From Arenicola marina (Eukaryota; Annelida; Polychaeta; Arenicolidae), in NCBI GenBank assembly GCA_964019135.1, contig OZ025257.1, positions 22,614,352-22,678,351 of the forward strand: a stretch of 64,000 bases of DNA, read 5' to 3'. This document shows positions 59,406-64,000 of this stretch, piece by piece. Position 1 is the stretch's first letter; each line of letters opens with the position of its first letter. The notes below the pieces were generated by a model. That model had not been told where the DNA came from. It ran no database searches and worked only from the letters and a program-made list of their open reading frames with translations. The position numbers and the translations under genes are program-made.

Positions 59406-60926
59406 CCATCGCCACCAGAAGTTACCCCCGGGCCGCTCTGAGGGGACAGTCACCCCTGGCTCAGAGAAAACAGCCCCTTCCCCAGACGGACAACCCAGAC
59501 CCCCATCGCCACCAGAAGCTACCCCGGGCCGCTCTGAGTGAGGGGACAGTCAGCCCTGGCTTAGAGAAAACAGCCCCTCCCCCAGACGGACAACCCAGAC
59601 CCCCATCGCCACCGGTAGCCGCCCCTGGCCGCTCTGAGGAGACAGTCAGCACTGGCGCAGAGAAAACAGCCCCTCCCCCGGACGGACAACCCAGACGCCC
59701 ATCGCCACCAGAAGTTACCCCGGGCCGCTCTGAGGGGACAGTCAGCTCTGGCTCAGAGGAAACAGCCCCTCCCCCAGACGGACAACCCAGACCCCCATCG
59801 CCACCAGAAGTTACCCCGGGCCGCTCTGTGGTGACGGTCAGCACTGGCTCAGAGAAAACAGCCCCTCCCCCAGACGGACAACCCAGACCCCCATCGCCAC
59901 CAGAAGTTACCCCGGGCCGCTCTGAGGGGACAGTCAGCCCTGACCGAGAGAGAGCCGCCCCTCCCCCAGACGGACAACCCAGCCCCCCATCGCCACCAGA
60001 AGCTACCCCGGGCCGCTCTGAGGGGACAGTCACCCCTGGCTCAGAGGAAACAGCCCCTCCCCCAGACGGACAACCCAGACCCCCATCGCCACCAGAAGCA
60101 ACCCCGGGCCGCTCTGAGGGGACAGTCACCCCTGGCTCAGAGGAAACAGCCCCTCCCGCAGACGGACAACCCAGACCCCCATCGCCACCAGAAGCTACCC
60201 CGGGCCGCTCTGAGGGGACAGTCACCCCTGGCTCAGAGGAAACAGCCCCTCCCGCAGACGGACAACCCAGACCCCCATCGCCACCAGAAGTTACCCCGGG
60301 CCGCTCTGAGGGGACGGTCAGCACTGACCGAGAGAGAGCCGCCCCTCCCCCAGACGGACAACCCAGCCCCCCATCGCCACCAGAAGCTACCCCGGGCCGC
60401 TCTGAGGGGACAGTCACCCCTGGCTCAGAGGAAACAGCCCCTCCCCCAGACGGACAACCCAGACCCCCATCGCCACCAGAAGTTACCCCGGGCCGCTCTG
60501 AGGGGACAGTCAGCCCTGACCGAGAGAGCCGCCCCTCCCCCAGACGGACAACCCAGCCCCCCATCGCCACCAGAAGCTGCCCCGGGCCGCTCTGAGGGGA
60601 CAGTCACCCCTGGCTCAGAGGAAACAGCCCCTCCCCCAGACGGACAACCCAGACCCCCATCGCCACCAGAAGCTACCCCGGGCCGCTCTGAGGGGACAGT
60701 CACCCCTGGCTCAGAGGAAACAGCCCCTCCCGCAGACGGACAACCCAGACCCCCATCGCCACCAGAAGTTACCCCGGGCCGCTCTGTGGTGACGGTCAGC
60801 TCTGGCTCAGAGGAAACAGCCCCTCCCCCAGACGGACAACCCAGACCCCCATCGCCACCAGAAGTTACCCCGGGCCGCTCTGAGGGGACAGTCACCCCTG
60901 GCTCAGAGGAAACAGCCCCTCCCGCA
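59395..60926 (+). repeat. 96-bp GC-rich minisatellite, about 16 copies, cut by the gap
   Basis: Unit of 96 bp with CCCCCATCGCCACCAGAAGT, GGGCCGCTCTGAGGGGACAG and CTCCCCCAGACGGACAACCC. A second subtype has GACCGAGAGAGAGCC. Frames of 255 aa (plus, PPPDGQPRPPSPPE) and 369 aa (minus) remain open because 96 is a multiple of 3, but some units have indels that shift frame. Confidence 0.93.
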
Positions 60927-61126
60927 NNNNNNNNNNNNNNNNNNNNNNNNNNNNNNNNNNNNNNNNNNNNNNNNNNNNNNNNNNNNNNNNNNNNNNNNNN
61001 NNNNNNNNNNNNNNNNNNNNNNNNNNNNNNNNNNNNNNNNNNNNNNNNNNNNNNNNNNNNNNNNNNNNNNNNNNNNNNNNNNNNNNNNNNNNNNNNNNNN
61101 NNNNNNNNNNNNNNNNNNNNNNNNNN
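60927..61126. other. assembly gap, 200 N
   Basis: Exactly 200 N, a standard placeholder size, so the true length is unknown. It sits inside the 96-bp array on the left and at the start of the duplicated 1.28-kb block on the right. Confidence 0.99.
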
Positions 61127-62408
61127 CCTGGGTTCGTGGGTTTAGCTCTCGTATCTGGGGTATATTTCATCCAGCCAGCGCCCGGGAGGTTCCTTGTCCG
61201 GTTTAGCTCTCGTATCTGGGGTATGTTTCATCCAGCCAGCGCCCGGGAGGTTCCTTGTCCCCGGTTTAGCTCTCGTATCTGGGGTATGTTTCATCCAGCC
61301 AGCGCCCGGGAGGTGCCTTGTCCCGGTTTAGCCCTCGTATCTGGGGTATGTTTCATCCAGCCAGCGCCCGGGAGGTGCCTTGTCCCGGTTTAGCTCTCGT
61401 ATCTGGGGTATGTTTCGTCCAGCCAGCGCCCGGGAGGTTCCTTGTCCCGGTTTAGCTCTCGTATGCACACAACCGGCCTAAAAAGCTAAAAAGCACTTGG
61501 CTCCTCTATAAGTTGACCCTTCCCATTGTCGCGGTATGACCTATGGAGGTCAAAGCTTCTTGCTAATCGTATCATACTAATCATATCATCTCAACAGAGC
61601 AGGGAGGGGTGGCCTTGTTTCATCTCTTCCGTAGAGTCACGAGATTGTCTTATACAGGTATATCGCCTCTAGCCGCAACTACTTCACCCCCTGCCCCCTC
61701 CCCCCCCCCCCCTCCCCCGCCGTCCCCCCGGTCCCCTCCTCAGACACGTGTCTCGTTTGCCCACGAGATCGCCCCGGGATCTAGGTAGATCTGATCGCAG
61801 GTCTGTAAGGTCAATGAGTCCATTTCTGGTATCGGTCACGTGGCGGGTCACGTGCCAACCTCGGGTGCATACGATTTTTTTGGCGTTAACCAGTTCTAGG
61901 TTAATTGCATTAACGAGTTGAAGGTACAAATGCTGCCGGATTAACTGATTAACTGAAAAACTGACCGGTATTTAAAACATTGTGAGAAACGGTCTACATC
62001 AAGTAGAATCAGTACGTGGTATCATGACACGAAGCACGCAGTGTTGGTGTTTTAGTCGGAAGAGCAAAAGAGTTCAGGCTACATGCTCTTATCGTTTAAC
62101 TAATGAGGCTATAAGGACTGGTATTGTTGGGTGTGAGTTTCCTGTACTCCAGGGCCACTCTCACCGCTTAGTCTTATACAACTACTCCGCTACTACTGGT
62201 CCGCTTGTATTCCTCGTGGTGAAAACCCGCATCCCGCAAGGTGAATGCGTGTATCGGTTGTGGGTTCGAACCCCCGTCAGTGCACATGTGTGACCTAAAT
62301 CGATGCACTGTGTGAAACTGTGTGTAACCTCAATCGGGATACCACACCCTTCAACAGCGGTAACTTTGTTAACATCGTCCGTTGAGGACATGACAGGTTA
62401 ACACCAGA
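61127..62408 (+). repeat. 1.28-kb duplicated block, copy 2
   Basis: Matches 58,109-59,405. After it the sequence runs into a C-rich tract and then the exon at 62,474 rather than into the 96-bp array. Confidence 0.9.
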
Positions 62409-62473
62409 CCCCTACCCTACCCCCCGCCCTCCTCCCCCCCCCTACCCCACGCCCCTCCCCTCCGCTTACCAAG

Positions 62474-63042
62474 CCCCGTCATTGACGACGACGAAGACGG
62501 TACAATCGCAGGGGGATGTCGATCACGCTCTGGGAATACTCAGACCCTTGTGTGTGTGCGAATGTTGCTCGATGTGGCGACCGAGCAAAGTAAGGAAGAA
62601 TGCCCCAACCTACCCCCCGATCGAGGGGATGGCGGGTGGGGCTGGGTGGCAGCGGCCCGGCGGTCGAACTCGTGGGTATCGTGGACGGGAGGAGGAGGGA
62701 GGGAGGGGGGAGGGTCTCGCGTGCCTCCCGCCGCGGTGCCACTCAGTTCCGTTGGTGCTAATCCCGTCCAACCCCCCACCCCCCACCCCATCTATCCCAC
62801 CCCATCGCTGCCAGGCACATGCACACTCCGCCCCCCCCACCCCCGCTCGCCCCAACCCCATCACCCGTCCGTCACTCTCCATCCCTTCCCGGATCCCCCC
62901 CCCTCCCCTCCCCAAGTTCAAGGCCACCCCCCAAGTGGGTCAGGCGATGGACGTGGGGTTGGGATTCGTTGCGATCAAGCAGCCACTTACAGCCCAGCAG
63001 CTGTCCAATATTATTGACTTTCGTGACTTAAAAGATGAGTGA
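62474..63042 (+). CDS. last two exons of an unrecognised gene
   Basis: Exon A (62,474-62,589) follows a long pyrimidine tract and TTACCAAG, and ends at donor AAA/GTAAGG in phase 0. It encodes VQSQGDVDHALGILRPLCVC and ECCSMWRPSK. Exon B (62,917-63,042) follows CCCTCCCCAAG and starts in phase 0 with FKATPQVGQAMDVGLGFVAI, then KQPLTAQQLSNIIDFRDLKD, ending at TGA. The matching phases, pyrimidine tracts and non-repetitive protein support a real gene. I do not recognise the family. Upstream exons were not found; they may be before the duplicated block or lost in the gap. No poly(A) signal was identified. Confidence 0.55.
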
Positions 63043-63049
63043 TGGTATT

Positions 63050-63394
63050 GATTTCCTGGCTGGGGCAGGAAGTCTGCATTGTGTCAGTCAAGCCCGGGCT
63101 ACAAAAAGGGGGGGGGGTGGGGTGGGGTGGAGGGGGGCTTGTCGGGTTGTTTTGGAGGAACCGGTTTCCGGGCGCATGAATCTGGCGGGAGAAAGAGTTA
63201 GTGCGGTGATGAGGGGGCTGCTGGTGGTGGGGTGGGGCGTTGCCGGAGATGGTCGATGGTCCTTCTTGGCCGCTGTGGGAGGTTATCGGAGGATGGCCTT
63301 GCGTGATGGCGGGGGGAATGGGGTGGGGGGGGGGGGCGAGCTGTTGGCTACCCAGATAGCAGCGGTCAGGGACAAGCAGCCCCGTAGCCTTGGT
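63050..63394. other. G-rich region, no gene seen
   Basis: Several G runs (63,108-63,140; 63,327-63,338). No gene recognised. Confidence 0.4.
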
Positions 63395-63525
63395 TGTGGT
63401 CGTGGGTTCGAACCTATATTATATCCAAACACGTGGATTATTATTAATTAATAAAGCGAGTTTACGTCTTGCTAGTGGACCATCGTCTCTATCTATAGTC
63501 GTGGGTTCGAACCACCGAGTGTCAA
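63395..63525 (+). repeat. two tRNA-like B-box segments
   Basis: GTGGTCGTGGGTTCGAACC (about 63,398) and TATAGTCGTGGGTTCGAACC (about 63,497) are tandem 3'-half tRNA-like pieces, most likely SINE remnants. No matching 5' half or cloverleaf is seen. Confidence 0.5.
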
Positions 63526-63529
63526 TTCT

Positions 63530-64000
63530 CTGCTCCGAGCAACTCGACAAGCGGTGGAAGCGAACGATAAAAATCCCAGTACGCCTACGAAAAGTAAAAA
63601 AAAAAACAGGATTTGGGGTCCCTATCCCATGATATGCTTGTCTTGTTTATACAATTGACAACATGTCTGTTAAAAGGGCACCTGGCGGCGACGTATGTGT
63701 GATTGCAAGCCCCAGAAGGTGTCTGTGCCTTTAAAGCACATCCGATGTCCCCGCCGGGTGTGGCGTAAACAGTTTGTGGAAGTACCGTGTACGTGTCATC
63801 GACATTACAAGCCCTGTTACTTTAAGAGTTAAGAGCTGTGGCATGTAACCTATAGCGCCATGCAATAGCTGGGTTATATGCGGTGACCATGGCGAGCCAT
63901 CGTGCAACAGGAATGGTGGTCGACTTTGGCCGCCAGTTGCGATTGTTGCACTCAACCACCGTGTTTCTTCGTCTTTAATATAAACATGTTTTTTTATAAG
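63530..64000. other. no gene seen
   Basis: Unique sequence without recognisable coding, RNA or repeat features. Confidence 0.4.

Noticed and set aside
59461-60895. Proline- or glycine-rich 369- and 255-aa frames
   Set aside because: 96-bp minisatellite; some units carry indels that shift frame, and both strands are open.
60786-61170. Frames running through the N gap
   Set aside because: The unknown bases give meaningless open frames.

Overview
The window is animal DNA. Genes are split into short exons (about 35-220 bp) with GT-AG introns, there is no operon structure, and tandem repeats, SINE-like elements and small transposons fill the space between exons. The gene set (AAMP, a cytosolic UshA-type nucleotidase, an ependymin-related secreted protein, a TMEM64-type membrane protein, a THAP protein) fits an invertebrate deuterostome or other bilaterian. 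Several minisatellites span or touch exon-intron boundaries. As I recall, this was described for amphioxus ('mirages' at the Adh locus), so a cephalochordate is my best guess. That is inference, not proof.

Layout: 1-6.6 kb is intergenic with three minisatellites, including a 3.2-kb array of a 28-bp unit. 6.66-8.02 kb is a transposon with 37-bp terminal inverted repeats; inside it a tRNA-derived SINE has itself been split by a second element. 8.1-8.6 kb (minus) holds two exons of a THAP-domain protein with a frame break in a homopolymer. 12.0-21.2 kb (minus) is a complete 12-exon 5'-nucleotidase-family gene (560 aa). 22.9-24.0 kb holds a Ty3/Gypsy pol fossil and a LINE reverse-transcriptase fragment. 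27.6-35.2 kb (minus) is a complete 11-exon AAMP gene (412 aa). 36.2-37.1 kb is a 915-bp near-perfect palindrome flanked by TA. 38.9-42.5 kb (plus) is a 6-exon ependymin-related gene (218 aa). 46.6-47.4 kb is a decayed integrase-core gene. 50.1-50.8 kb (plus) is the large 5' coding exon of a TMEM64-like gene; its later exons were not found. 51.3-64 kb is dominated by minisatellites, a 200-N gap with a 1.28-kb duplicated flank, SINE pieces, and the last two exons of a gene I do not recognise (62,474-63,042).

The genes show no sign of working together. The unifying theme is repeat biology. Four arrays inside the nucleotidase and AAMP genes include or abut real splice sites, so the introns carry rows of decoy donors or acceptors. 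At least two minisatellites sit inside or beside transposon ends. Exon phases were checked by hand and are consistent for the four main genes.
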